Below, piece after piece: positions 1 through 6,879 of a DNA stretch of 64,000 nt; the stretch's first letter is position 1, and each line of letters begins with the position of its first letter. The notes under the pieces are model-generated. The model was not told the DNA's origin and made no database searches. It worked only from the letters and a program-made list of their open reading frames with translations. The stretch spans positions 4,074,001 to 4,138,000 of the forward strand of contig NZ_CP133017.1 in the NCBI RefSeq assembly GCF_030866765.1, given 5' to 3'. The stretch comes from Paenibacillus silvisoli (GTDB taxonomy: Bacteria > Bacillota > Bacilli > Paenibacillales > Paenibacillaceae). The position numbers were made by a program, and so were the translations under genes.

Positions 1-56
1 CCCGTCCCCATGAAGCCGACCAGGACGACATGAGGAAGCGGTTTATTGTTGCCCAT
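1..56 (-). CDS. aroK: Shikimate kinase, N-terminal 18 codons only (cut by window edge)
   Basis: Reading leftward from an ATG at 54-56, the 18 visible codons give MGNNKPLPHVVLVGFMGT, followed by a partial Gly codon. The hydrophobic strand followed by GFMGTG is the start of the Walker A P-loop in the form typical of shikimate kinase (VLIGFMGTGKS/T). That enzyme phosphorylates shikimate with ATP in aromatic amino acid synthesis. Only the first beta strand and half the P-loop are inside the window, so another small P-loop kinase cannot be fully excluded. Confidence 0.6.
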   Translation of the reverse strand, partial: MGNNKPLPHVVLVGFMGT

Positions 57-193
57 TGAAGACACCATCCCAAGGAAAAAACATTTTCCCGTGATTATAT
101 CATTTTTCTCGAATAACGGGTATAAAAAACTTGTTTCTTCCGTAGAGTTGATAGTACCGATTCCCTCAAATGAAATGAAGGAGTGAATACGCA

Positions 194-496
194 ATGGCTC
201 ATTTTCCCGAGCCTTTCTCCGCCCAATACCGCGTAGACCGGATCTTTAATCCCGATTACCCGCTTTCCCGCGAAGATGTGCTGTGGACCCTCGAGTACGT
301 GAAAAAGAAAATGGCTGACGAAGCACCTGAATTACTCAGTCTCCCTCAGCCACTCTTATTAAAGAAATTTCAAAGCTTCGCAGAAGCGTCGCTCCTCCTG
401 ATCAAGCAGCAGCGCAGCGTATGCGGCCAGGAATCCGACCGGCTGCGCCAATGCTTGCAGGATGTTATTCGCGGTCTTACGATTGAATCCAATTGA
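194..496 (+). CDS. Conserved hypothetical protein, 100 aa
   Basis: The ORF starts at ATG 194 with an AAGGAG ribosome binding site about 10 bases upstream. The product is soluble, without signal peptide or membrane segment; it opens with an aromatic/proline-rich stretch (residues 1-25) and the rest looks helical, with many Leu, Lys and Gln. I do not recognise the family. It converges on gndA and its last 20 bases overlap the end of that gene (stop codons at 496 and 477). The gene to its left, aroK, is divergent, so it is probably monocistronic. It is likely real because of the clear RBS and the codon usage, but no function can be offered. Confidence 0.6.
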   Translation: MAHFPEPFSAQYRVDRIFNPDYPLSREDVLWTLEYVKKKMADEAPELLSLPQPLLLKKFQSFAEASLLLIKQQRSVCGQESDRLRQCLQDVIRGLTIESN

Positions 497-1889
497 AGTG
501 GAACGAGCCTTCTTTGTCCACGCGTTTGAACGTGTGAGCGCCGAAGTAATCGCGCTGCGCTTGAAGCAGGTTCGCAGGCAGACGATCCGTGCGGTAGCTG
601 TCGTAGTAAGCAAGCGCGCTCGCGAACGCCGGTACCGGAATACCTTGCGTTACCGCGGTTGCGATTACTTCACGCCATGCGCCTTGGTACGATTCGACGA
701 TTTCTTTGAAGTAGTCGTCAAGCAGCAGGTTCGTGAGCGCTGCGTTTTTGTCGTACGCGTCTTTGATGTTTTGCAGGAAGCCCGCGCGGATGATGCAGCC
801 GCCGCGGAAGATCATGGCGATATCGCCGTAGCGGAGGTTCCAGCCGTACTCATCGCTAGCAGCGCGCATTTGCGCGAAGCCTTGCGCGTACGAGCAGATT
901 TTGCTTGCGAACAGCGCTTTGCGCACCGCTTCGATGAATGCCGCTTTGTCGCCTTGGAATGGAGCGGATTGCGGTCCTTTCAGCAGCTTGCTAGCCGCTA
1001 CGCGCTCTTCTTTGAGTGCGGATAGGAAACGCGAAAATACGGATTCCGTAATGATGGACAGCGGCACGCCGAGATCAAGCGCGCTTTGGCTCGTCCATTT
1101 TCCTGTGCCTTTTTGACCTGCGGAATCAAGGATAACGTCAACCATCGGCTGGTTCGTATCCGGATCGTATTTCGAGAAAATATCGGCCGTAATTTCGATC
1201 AGGTAGCTGTCCAGCTCGCCTTTGTTCCACTCGGAGAAGATGGAGTGAAGCTCTTCCGTGCTTACGCCAAGAACGCGCTTCAGCAGGTCGTACGCTTCGC
1301 AGATGAGCTGCATGTCGCCGTACTCGATGCCGTTGTGAACCATTTTGACGTAGTGGCCGGCGCCGTCCGGACCGATGTATGTGCAGCAAGGGTCGCCGCC
1401 GACTTTCGCGGAAATCGCCGTAAGGATCGGCTCAACCAATTTATATGCGGATTCTTGGCCGCCAGGCATGATGGACGGTCCTTTCAGCGCGCCTTCTTCG
1501 CCGCCGGAAACGCCAGTGCCGATAAAGCGGAAGCCCTTCTCTTCGAGCGCTTTGCTGCGGCGCTGCGTGTCAGGGAAGTAGGCGTTGCCGCCGTCGATGA
1601 TGATGTCGCCTTCCGCAAGATGCGGAACGAGCGCGTCGATCGTTGCATCCGTACCTGCGCCTGCTTGGACCATGATCAAAATTTTGCGAGGCACTTCAAG
1701 CGACGCTACGAACTCTTCGACGGAATATGTACCGACAAGGTTTTTGCCGGCCGATTCTTTCAAGAGATCGTCCGTTTTTTCGCGGGAACGGTTATAAACG
1801 GATACCGTAAATCCTCTGCTTTCAATGTTAAGTGCGAGGTTCTTACCCATTACGGCAAGACCGATAACGCCGATTTGCTGCTTAGACAT
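477..1889 (-). CDS. gndA: 6-phosphogluconate dehydrogenase, decarboxylating
   Basis: This enzyme oxidises 6-phosphogluconate to ribulose 5-phosphate and CO2 with NAD(P)+ in the cytosolic pentose phosphate pathway. The N-terminal Rossmann motif [16 protein letters not shown] is present; [21 protein letters not shown] and the catalytic Lys/His segment [15 protein letters not shown] follow, and the long helical C-terminal domain includes the GTGKWT motif. I start it at ATG 1889 (MSKQQIG) because a GGAG box lies 8 bases upstream and it gives 470 aa, the normal length for the family; the frame is open for 18 more codons upstream, but these do not look like enzyme. No other pentose phosphate gene is adjacent. 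Confidence 0.97.
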   Translation of the reverse strand: MSKQQIGVIGLAVMGKNLALNIESRGFTVSVYNRSREKTDDLLKESAGKNLVGTYSVEEFVASLEVPRKILIMVQAGAGTDATIDALVPHLAEGDIIIDGGNAYFPDTQRRSKALEEKGFRFIGTGVSGGEEGALKGPSIMPGGQESAYKLVEPILTAISAKVGGDPCCTYIGPDGAGHYVKMVHNGIEYGDMQLICEAYDLLKRVLGVSTEELHSIFSEWNKGELDSYLIEITADIFSKYDPDTNQPMVDVILDSAGQKGTGKWTSQSALDLGVPLSIITESVFSRFLSALKEERVAASKLLKGPQSAPFQGDKAAFIEAVRKALFASKICSYAQGFAQMRAASDEYGWNLRYGDIAMIFRGGCIIRAGFLQNIKDAYDKNAALTNLLLDDYFKEIVESYQGAWREVIATAVTQGIPVPAFASALAYYDSYRTDRLPANLLQAQRDYFGAHTFKRVDKEGSFHFNWIQS

Positions 1890-2054
1890 TTGGTTCTCCA
1901 CACCTTTTCTCTGATATAGTAATGCAAAGTAACGGCGAAGCAAGGATCTTCTTCATCCAAATACAATACTCCTATTTTACTCCTTTTAACCGGGAATGAA
2001 AACCATTATCTCGAAGAAAAATGTCGCGAATCCGCGCAGCTTGCCGGAAAAACA

Positions 2055-2094
2055 AAATAAACCCCCGGTTTGCAAGCATCCCGGAGGTTTATTT
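2055..2094 (-). terminator. Rho-independent terminator after the 198-aa protein gene
   Basis: An inverted repeat with 14-base arms (2055-2068 and 2081-2094, one mismatch) forms a GC-capped, AT-based stem just past the stop of the leftward gene at 2117. Read leftward, the U-rich arm ends the hairpin. It separates that gene from gndA. Confidence 0.65.
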
Positions 2095-2116
2095 CATTTC
2101 AAAAGCATAGGTTGAA

Positions 2117-2713
2117 TCAAAGCTCAAGCTGAATCATCTCAGTTCTAAGGGATTGCAGCCGCTCTTTGGATAAAGCCATGTCCGCCTCTCGCCCTTCCGT
2201 GATCGCCTCATGGAGGACGGATAGCTCATAATCAAGCTCATACCGCAGCACTGACGCTCGCTCTTCAGCCCTTTTGGACTGAAACGCCTGAATGACCTCC
2301 TCTACCGTAACAAAAGGTTTCTTTTGATAGATGATGCGATGTTCCATGCCAGACACCTCCACCAGTCGAATAATTTCGCCAAACATAATGCTTTCGATGA
2401 CAATCTGCCGGTCTTTGAACCGTTTGACCACGGCGTGGCCGCGCGAATCATTGATCAGCTTCTCCAGCAAATCAGACAGCTTCTCATCCTTGATCAGATA
2501 ATCGCCAACGATTTTGTAACGGTTGCGCACCCGCTGAAACCTCAGTTTCACGAGCTTTCGGCCGCTGCGAACCGATATGAGAAAATAGACGTCCGTTTCG
2601 CTCCAATAAAGCGAATAACCTTCCTGGATCAAATCCCGAATGAGATTCTGGATTTGCCGTCTGTCGAAACGCAGCTCCAAATTGCAGTATTCAACTTCAT
2701 AACTTTTGTTCAT
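2117..2713 (-). CDS. Conserved hypothetical cytosolic protein, 198 aa
   Basis: The protein has no signal peptide or membrane segment. The first ~75 residues (CNLELRFDRRQIQNLI... then WSETDVYFLISVRSGRKL) look like an alpha/beta fold; the C-terminal third is a charged helical stretch (EERASVLRYELDYELSVL). I do not recognise the family with certainty; similar ~200 aa proteins are common in Paenibacillus with no known role. The start is ambiguous: purine-rich DNA (GGAGGAGGGAGGGA) allows TTG at 2719 or ATG at 2713. I chose the ATG because a GGAGG lies 8 bases before it. The gene is monocistronic and ends in a hairpin. Confidence 0.6.
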   Translation of the reverse strand: MNKSYEVEYCNLELRFDRRQIQNLIRDLIQEGYSLYWSETDVYFLISVRSGRKLVKLRFQRVRNRYKIVGDYLIKDEKLSDLLEKLINDSRGHAVVKRFKDRQIVIESIMFGEIIRLVEVSGMEHRIIYQKKPFVTVEEVIQAFQSKRAEERASVLRYELDYELSVLHEAITEGREADMALSKERLQSLRTEMIQLEL

Positions 2714-2865
2714 CGGCAATCCCTCCCTCCTCCAGCTTCATTGACGAAATGTTCTGAATATTCTCTCATATAATTATCTTATACTCCATCTTATGTTCTG
2801 GCAACTTGGATTATTGACTATTTTTCGCCTTTTCGAGCCCAATTGGACAAACAAATTTCAGATGC

Positions 2866-2913
2866 AAAAGGCTGGCGCGGCTCTTGTTGAACAAGCAGCC
2901 GCGCCAGCCTTTT
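2866..2913 (-). terminator. Strong, bidirectional-looking terminator
   Basis: A perfect 17-base inverted repeat (2866-2882 and 2897-2913) is bounded by A4 and T4 runs. It lies 28 bases past the stop of the small membrane protein gene at 2942 and is the terminator of that gene. The AT flanks on both sides would let it act in either direction. Confidence 0.85.
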
Positions 2914-2941
2914 GAGTACGTTTATTTCCCTGCAAAACGAA

Positions 2942-3142
2942 TCAGACAAACCACTGATTCAGGATGAGACCGAATGCGATCCCGCTCACAACCGCCCCCG
3001 CGAAGCTGTACACGCCGGCGCGAACGCGCTGCTGGAACATTCTCAGAATGCCTAGGCTCAGCAAAGAAAAAATAAGCATGATAAAAATCGCGCCTGTGAT
3101 AAACAGGGCTGCGGATATTTCGCTGACATCAACCGTCGTCAA
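2942..3142 (-). CDS. Small membrane protein with two transmembrane helices
   Basis: A product of about 66 residues has two clear hydrophobic segments: ISAALFITGAIFIMLIFSLL and, after a basic loop (RMFQQRVRAG), VYSFAGAVVSGIAFGLIL. The basic loop suggests a hairpin with the loop inside. Two starts are possible: GTG at 3151, which abuts the AGGGAG box, or TTG at 3142, which is spaced 8 bases from it; I prefer the TTG. The function is unknown. A strong terminator follows, and the neighbouring Hsp20-like gene is co-directional but about 100 bases away. Confidence 0.6.
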   Translation of the reverse strand: MTTVDVSEISAALFITGAIFIMLIFSLLSLGILRMFQQRVRAGVYSFAGAVVSGIAFGLILNQWFV

Positions 3143-3250
3143 ATCAAACACTCCCTATGCAAGTCTTTACTTGCATTATAGCGTTGCCGACATGGCATCG
3201 CCAGCGGGAGGAAGCTGGAAGATCGGACAAATTCGTGACATTTGGCCGTA

Positions 3251-3703
3251 TTACAGCCCTTGAATCGTCGCCACGTGAGACCGTTTGCTGGGCGGACGCT
3301 TACGGAGCTTAACCGTTAACACCGATCCGTCGTAATGCGCCGAACACGTGCGGGGCAGCACCAGCTTCGGCAGCTTGATCGTCTCGCTGTCTTTGCCCGC
3401 GATGCCGCTTAGCTTGATGCGGTCCTCCGACGCGACCAGCCGGAGCGCGGACAGATCGGCCGACTCGCCGATAGGGTACGTGACGACCACATGCCTCTTC
3501 GTTTCCACGATATTAGATGAAGCGGAATTCAGCGCGGCCGACGCCGCGGGCAATGCTTTGTTCAGCATGCTGTGGACGTATTTCTCGATCCAATCCGATT
3601 GACGGAAGACGTCGAATCCTTTGGGCAGCTGCTGCCCCTCCATCCACTCCTCCAGTTCCTCCCATTTCGATCTCGCATGCGAATTCGAATTCGATTTTGC
3701 CAT
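3251..3703 (-). CDS. Hsp20/alpha-crystallin-like protein, possibly GerT-like spore protein
   Basis: The 150-aa product has an N-terminal helical region (WEELEEWMEGQQLPKGFDVF, then WIEKYVHSMLNKAL) and a C-terminal beta-sandwich with the alternating pattern of small heat-shock proteins (HVVVTYPI, DRIKLSGIAG, VLTVKLRKRPP), without the canonical IXI tail. It is transcribed divergently from the gerP cluster. In Bacillus cereus an Hsp20-like protein, GerT, is needed for normal spore germination, and that context fits here. The start at ATG 3703 has a GGAGG 10 bases upstream. A sigma-K-like promoter lies ~50 bases upstream, which supports mother-cell expression. Identity with GerT is inference. Confidence 0.6.
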   Translation of the reverse strand: MAKSNSNSHARSKWEELEEWMEGQQLPKGFDVFRQSDWIEKYVHSMLNKALPAASAALNSASSNIVETKRHVVVTYPIGESADLSALRLVASEDRIKLSGIAGKDSETIKLPKLVLPRTCSAHYDGSVLTVKLRKRPPSKRSHVATIQGL

Positions 3704-3742
3704 TGCGATGCACCCTCCGTCCGAACCTCTATCCCTTCAATA

Positions 3743-3765
3743 TATGCCGCCAGCCCAGATGGCGT
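3743..3765 (-). promoter_or_regulatory. Sigma-K-like promoter for the Hsp20-like gene
   Basis: Reading leftward, an AC (3764-3765) is followed after 17 bases by CATATATTG (-10 CATA at 3743-3746, the nonamer reaching 3738). The sigma-K consensus is AC-N16/17-CATAnnnTA, so one -10 base differs. It sits ~40 bases before the ATG of the divergent Hsp20-like gene. Confidence 0.4.
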
Positions 3766-3818
3766 TCATTGCAGCAGCGTCGGAAGGCGGCGCCCGGAAA
3801 GGTGCTTGCGGAAAAGTC

Positions 3819-3845
3819 ACGTCTAGGCGTATGCCGCATAAGATG
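3819..3845 (+). promoter_or_regulatory. Sigma-K-like promoter for gerP
   Basis: AC at 3819-3820, 16 bases, then CATAAGATG at 3837-3845. This matches AC-N16-CATAnnnTA except for the last base. It lies ~45 bases before the gerPA start, and the gerP operon of B. subtilis is known to be read by sigma-K RNA polymerase in the mother cell. Confidence 0.45.
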
Positions 3846-3890
3846 TAACAACTGCTCACTGTAAAATCAGACCTAGGAGAGTGAGACGCC

Positions 3891-4127
3891 ATGCCCGCAG
3901 TTGTAGGTTTCGTTAAAGTAATCAGCGTCGGCTCAAGCGCAGTCGTTCAATTCGGTGATTCCGTTCAAATCTCTCCCTCCAGCTCCTCCAAAACGTATGC
4001 CGGCTCCGGCTCCTTCCTCACCGGCGGCCTGACGAACTCCAACAATGCCGTCAGCGCCACGAATACGAGCGATCCGGATGTCCAGGACAATACGAACAAT
4101 GAGGTTGCTACCGGAGTGAACATCTAA
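3891..4127 (+). CDS. gerPA: Spore germination protein GerPA (GerPA/GerPF family)
   Basis: The 78-aa product starts MPAVVGFVKVISVGSSA and continues VVQFGDSVQISPSSSSKTYAGSG, then NAVSATNTSDPD, the signature of the GerPA/GerPF paralogues. GerP proteins are coat/inner-coat components that let germinants reach receptors in the inner membrane. It is first in the cluster, so I use gerPA, but GerPA and GerPF are related and the alternative name is possible. The RBS is AGGAGA upstream of ATG 3891. Its TAA overlaps the gerPB ATG (TAATG), suggesting translational coupling. It is likely under the sigma-K-like promoter just upstream. Confidence 0.85.
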   Translation: MPAVVGFVKVISVGSSAVVQFGDSVQISPSSSSKTYAGSGSFLTGGLTNSNNAVSATNTSDPDVQDNTNNEVATGVNI

Positions 4128-4342
4128 TGCAGCTGACTGTCCATCAAACGATTACGATCCACCAGCTCCGCGTGGACAGCGTGGCCAACTCCTCCGTTCT
4201 GCAGGTCGGAACGGCAGGAGCGATTTCGTCGCTGTCGCAGATGTACAATTCGGGCGGTTTTACCGGTCCTGCCCCGCAAATCGGCGAGGAGCTCGGCACC
4301 GAGAACCCGCTTAACTTCGTGCCGCTGCCGAATCCGAATTAA
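4127..4342 (+). CDS. gerPB: Spore germination protein GerPB
   Basis: The 71-aa protein begins MQLTVHQTITIHQLRVDSV and continues with SSVLQVGTAGAISSLSQMYN, the N-terminal and central motifs typical of GerPB, with a Pro-rich tail (GPAPQIGEEL). It starts on the last base of the gerPA stop codon and ends 20 bases before gerPC. It is a spore coat-associated permeability protein in the gerP set. No signal peptide is present, as expected for a protein assembled from the mother-cell cytoplasm. Confidence 0.88.
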   Translation: MQLTVHQTITIHQLRVDSVANSSVLQVGTAGAISSLSQMYNSGGFTGPAPQIGEELGTENPLNFVPLPNPN

Positions 4343-4362
4343 CGAGGAGGTGCCTCGGGCGC

Positions 4363-5139
4363 ATGCAACCGGCCAACAATCCGCCGACGCCATGGCAGCT
4401 TTGGACGGCGTTCAACCAGCATATTCATAAGCTGCAATGCCGGCTTGATGAGCAGCAGGCCTTGATCGACCGGCTGAATAAGCGCCTCGAGGCGCTGAGT
4501 CAACGCTTGGATGCCGCGGAAGCGAAGCCAAGCTATCATATCGATACCATTCAGTATCATTTTGACCAATTGAAGGTCGAGAAGCTCGACGGCACCTTGA
4601 ACATCGGGCTGACGCCGCCGAATGAAGAGCAGATCAAGGAAATCGGCCAGTTGGTCATGCCAAGCGGCAGCGGCACGGTGGTCGTCAACGATCCGCAGCA
4701 GCAGCAAGGCACCCTCAATGGCAAGAAAACCGTCAACAACGAGAAGCCGAACCAGTTTCCGATGACGCCGTCGAACGGGGGAATACCGGGACCGGCGTCC
4801 GTCATGCCGGCATCGCCTTATCCGGAAGTCCGTCTGGTCATCGACCGCTACCTGGATCAGAACGCCCCGCAGCTGCTTGCCGAACTGGAGGCCGAATTCG
4901 AAATCGCGCTCGACCCTTATCACCGCAGGCTTGTCATTGAGGACATCCGCAAGCAGATGAGCGCTCGGATCCAATATTATATTCAAGCCGCCGAACGCGA
5001 GCATAAGGAGCAAGAAAGCGGCAGCGAAGGCAGTCCGCCTCCTTCGGACGCGCAAATCCAGGAGAATGTCATCGCGAAGACGACGCGCGATATCCACGGC
5101 GGTTTGCGAAGCTACATCTCGCGCTTGAAAAATCCATAA
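4363..5139 (+). CDS. gerPC: Spore germination protein GerPC
   Basis: The 258-aa protein has an N-terminal helical segment with strong coiled-coil character (residues ~15-50: HIHKLQCRLDEQQALIDRLN), the GerPC motif around YHIDTIQYHFDQLKVEKLDGTLNIGL written across residues 60-85, and a charged helical C-terminal part (DRYLDQNAPQLLAELEAEFE). It is somewhat longer than the ~200 aa B. subtilis GerPC because of a Pro/Asn-rich insert near residues 120-150. It is third in the cluster, with GAGGAGG upstream. The coiled coil may organise assembly of the GerP set in the coat. Confidence 0.85.
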   Translation: MQPANNPPTPWQLWTAFNQHIHKLQCRLDEQQALIDRLNKRLEALSQRLDAAEAKPSYHIDTIQYHFDQLKVEKLDGTLNIGLTPPNEEQIKEIGQLVMPSGSGTVVVNDPQQQQGTLNGKKTVNNEKPNQFPMTPSNGGIPGPASVMPASPYPEVRLVIDRYLDQNAPQLLAELEAEFEIALDPYHRRLVIEDIRKQMSARIQYYIQAAEREHKEQESGSEGSPPPSDAQIQENVIAKTTRDIHGGLRSYISRLKNP

Positions 5140-5160
5140 CGAAACGAAGGAGCAACCTCT

Positions 5161-5430
5161 ATGTTGCAAATGAATGTCGTCAACCATGTGCTCTCCGTGG
5201 GCAGCATTGCCATAACCGGCGTAGCGAGCGCCTCGGTTCTCCAAGTCGGCGATACCGAAGAGATCACGCTCATCTCGATGTTCGATACGCCGCCCGAATC
5301 GCTGGTCATCGGACCGCTGGCGCCGCTTCAAGAGCCGGAAGGCGCGAGCCGCGCCGAAGGGGAGCCGGACGTATTTAAGAAAGAAACCTATGAAAGCATC
5401 GATAAGCTGATGAATGCGGTGAACGGCTAA
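5161..5430 (+). CDS. gerPD: Spore germination protein GerPD, with extended C-terminus
   Basis: The core (residues 1-60) matches GerPD: VVNHVLSVGSIAITGVASAS, then VLQVGDTEEITLISMFDTPP and ESLVIGPLAPL. Family members are usually about 60 aa; this one is 89 aa because of an acidic tail (PEGASRAEGEPDVFKKETYE). AAGGAG lies 8 bases before ATG 5161. The stop overlaps the gerPE start (TAATG), so the two are probably coupled. Confidence 0.88.
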   Translation: MLQMNVVNHVLSVGSIAITGVASASVLQVGDTEEITLISMFDTPPESLVIGPLAPLQEPEGASRAEGEPDVFKKETYESIDKLMNAVNG

Positions 5431-5879
5431 TGGCATCTCAATCCTACATGCAAGGTGCCGAAGAGGAGCAGGACTATCCCGTCCGGATCTCCGAGGTTGG
5501 CGGCATAAACCTTACAAGCGTAGGCGGAGCATCCGTGGTGCAAATCGGCGACCGCGCCGAGGTGAACACGTCGCTTCGCGCGCTTGCCGTTCAGCGGGGC
5601 GCAAGCCATCACGAATCCGGCAACGTTTATTTCGAATCCTATTCGATCTTCGACCGCGAAACGCCGACCTGGGACCCCCTCGGAACGGCATCCGACGAAG
5701 TTCCGACCTTTATTCGGACAACCAATCGCAAGCCGGCCATTACCGTTGGCTGCATTGAGGTCATCGCCGTCAGCAGCGCTGCCCTGGTTTTGGTCGGCAA
5801 CGGCTTGAAGTCGAGGTGCGAGTCCAGAGTCAAACATATCCGGCAGTATGCCAGAGGCTATCCTTCACGCCGGCCCTAA
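5430..5879 (+). CDS. gerPE: Spore germination protein GerPE
   Basis: The 149-aa protein has the GerPE pattern: RISEVGGINLTSVGGASVVQ, IGDRAEVN, then a variable middle with YFESYSIFDRETP, and ITVGCIEVIAVSSAALVLVG near the end. It is the last gerP gene; no gerPF-like gene follows, although gerPF normally ends the operon. It has a basic C-terminal tail (RQYARGYPSRRP). It contributes to coat permeability to germinants. It starts within the gerPD stop codon. Confidence 0.85.
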   Translation: MASQSYMQGAEEEQDYPVRISEVGGINLTSVGGASVVQIGDRAEVNTSLRALAVQRGASHHESGNVYFESYSIFDRETPTWDPLGTASDEVPTFIRTTNRKPAITVGCIEVIAVSSAALVLVGNGLKSRCESRVKHIRQYARGYPSRRP

Positions 5880-5978
5880 TGCGGGCATTTGCACCCCCAG
5901 GCTGTATCCCACCCGCAAACCGTGCAGTTCCGGCTAGGCGAATGCGTAAATACAAGCGTACCCGGGTCAAACGTCCAA

Positions 5979-6005
5979 ACGAATCGAAGCCGAAGGCATA
6001 TATTA
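5979..6005 (+). promoter_or_regulatory. Sigma-K promoter for the YjcZ-type gene
   Basis: AC at 5979-5980, exactly 16 bases, then CATATATTA at 5997-6005: a full match to AC-N16-CATAnnnTA. It lies 50 bases before the GTG start of the small sporulation gene. Confidence 0.65.
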
Positions 6006-6054
6006 CAAATGTGATATGACAGATCACAAATTATCCACTCAGGAGGTATGTACA

Positions 6055-6180
6055 GTGGGATATGGTGCTTTAGGCGGAGTTGGAGCAGGTTGCGGACCAA
6101 ACCTGATTTGGACTAGTGCAGGCATTATTCTTGTCCTTTATATTTTGCTTGTAATTGTTCTTCGCGGCGGCTTCTTCTGA
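6055..6180 (+). CDS. YjcZ-family small sporulation protein, 41 aa
   Basis: The product begins MGYGALGGVGAGCG and then has one hydrophobic helix (SAGIILVLYILLVIVLR) and a GGFF tail. A Gly-rich start plus a single C-terminal membrane helix ending near the terminus is the architecture of the YjcZ family of sporulation proteins. The start is GTG 6055, 8 bases after a perfect AGGAGG (6041-6046); an ATG at 6048 is in another frame and closes quickly. A consensus sigma-K promoter lies upstream and a terminator starts 16 bases after the stop, so this is a stand-alone late sporulation transcript. Confidence 0.85.
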   Translation: MGYGALGGVGAGCGPNLIWTSAGIILVLYILLVIVLRGGFF

Positions 6181-6723
6181 TCAAGTCTCCCTAGCTGAAA
6201 AACCGGTTCTGCCTTCGGGCAGGACCGGTTTTTGTTTGTTCCGCGCGCTATCGCTCGCGTTAACTACAAGATCGGAATAAAGACGACTGCCGAAGAAGGC
6301 CACTTCGCATCGTGGATCGTGGACGGGATATTTTTCAAGCGCCAGCCCGCGTTTATGGTTGGCCAGCTTCTGATCGCGTATATAAGCATGGAGAACGTCA
6401 TAAGGATCGCCTTCATCGACTTGGACCGTGACATAGCGCTGCGCCGGCACCGTGAAGCCGATCATCCCTTCCGGGGTCTGTGCAGGCAGCGCCTGAACCT
6501 CCATGCAGAATAGGTACGTAAACAATTGATCGCTTACGAACGACGGACTCACATAGCTCTCCGCGTCCGCCAGCCCTTGAATTTCGAACCTTCTCGCGAT
6601 GAACAGCTTCTTGAGCTGCTCCACCCGTTTCGGATCGTGCCCCGCAAAAGGCGACGTTAACGCCATCCCTACATAATGACGCTCGGGGAGCGTCACTTCC
6701 TGCACCTTGTCCTTCGAGCTCAC
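6181..6723 (-). CDS. GyrI-like / effector-binding domain protein
   Basis: The ~180-aa product has the pattern of the GyrI-like (AraC effector-binding, SOUL-type) domain: EVTLPERHYVGMALTSPF at the N-terminus, a middle part with YLFCMEVQALPAQTPEGM, and RYVTVQVDEGDPYDVLHAYI, in which Tyr and acidic residues usually face the ligand groove. There is no DNA-binding domain, so it is a stand-alone sensor or ligand-binding protein. I start it at GTG 6723, which has GGGGGA 9 bases upstream; a GTG at 6786 is also in frame but has no good RBS. Its last ~12 codons run through a terminator hairpin shared with the convergent YjcZ gene. It follows thrS after a 157-base gap. Confidence 0.65.
   Translation of the reverse strand: MSSKDKVQEVTLPERHYVGMALTSPFAGHDPKRVEQLKKLFIARRFEIQGLADAESYVSPSFVSDQLFTYLFCMEVQALPAQTPEGMIGFTVPAQRYVTVQVDEGDPYDVLHAYIRDQKLANHKRGLALEKYPVHDPRCEVAFFGSRLYSDLVVNASDSARNKQKPVLPEGRTGFSARET
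6197..6234 (+). terminator. Terminator hairpin inside the 3' end of the convergent gene
   Basis: Arms 6198-6213 and 6218-6233 (one mismatch) close on a TTCG tetraloop and end in a T-run. This is an excellent terminator for the YjcZ-type gene that stops at 6180. On the other strand the same bases encode the last residues of the GyrI-like protein. Confidence 0.85.
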
Positions 6724-6820
6724 GCAACCATTCCCCCATCCATTGGATTTATGCCGATGCAGCTTCCAATCTTTGGTGCACTGCACTAGACTAGCCCTGC
6801 GGCGATTATTCCGTCAAGAT

Positions 6821-6842
6821 AAAAATACGGGCGGAAAGCCCG
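6821..6842 (-). terminator. Probable thrS terminator
   Basis: Read leftward, CGGGC-TTTCC-GCCCG is followed by TATTTTTA, about 40 bases past the thrS stop at 6880. The stem is short (5 bp), so confidence is moderate. Confidence 0.5.
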
Positions 6843-6879
6843 GCTTCTGCCGAACCTCCCGCTCCCTTGCACGTCAATC

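Noticed and set aside
1086..1919. Long rightward frame opposite gndA, and similar long frames opposite GH15, glgA, hydantoinase, preA and preT
   Set aside because: In GC-rich DNA, antisense frames of well-conserved genes stay open by codon bias; the sense strands encode unmistakable enzymes.
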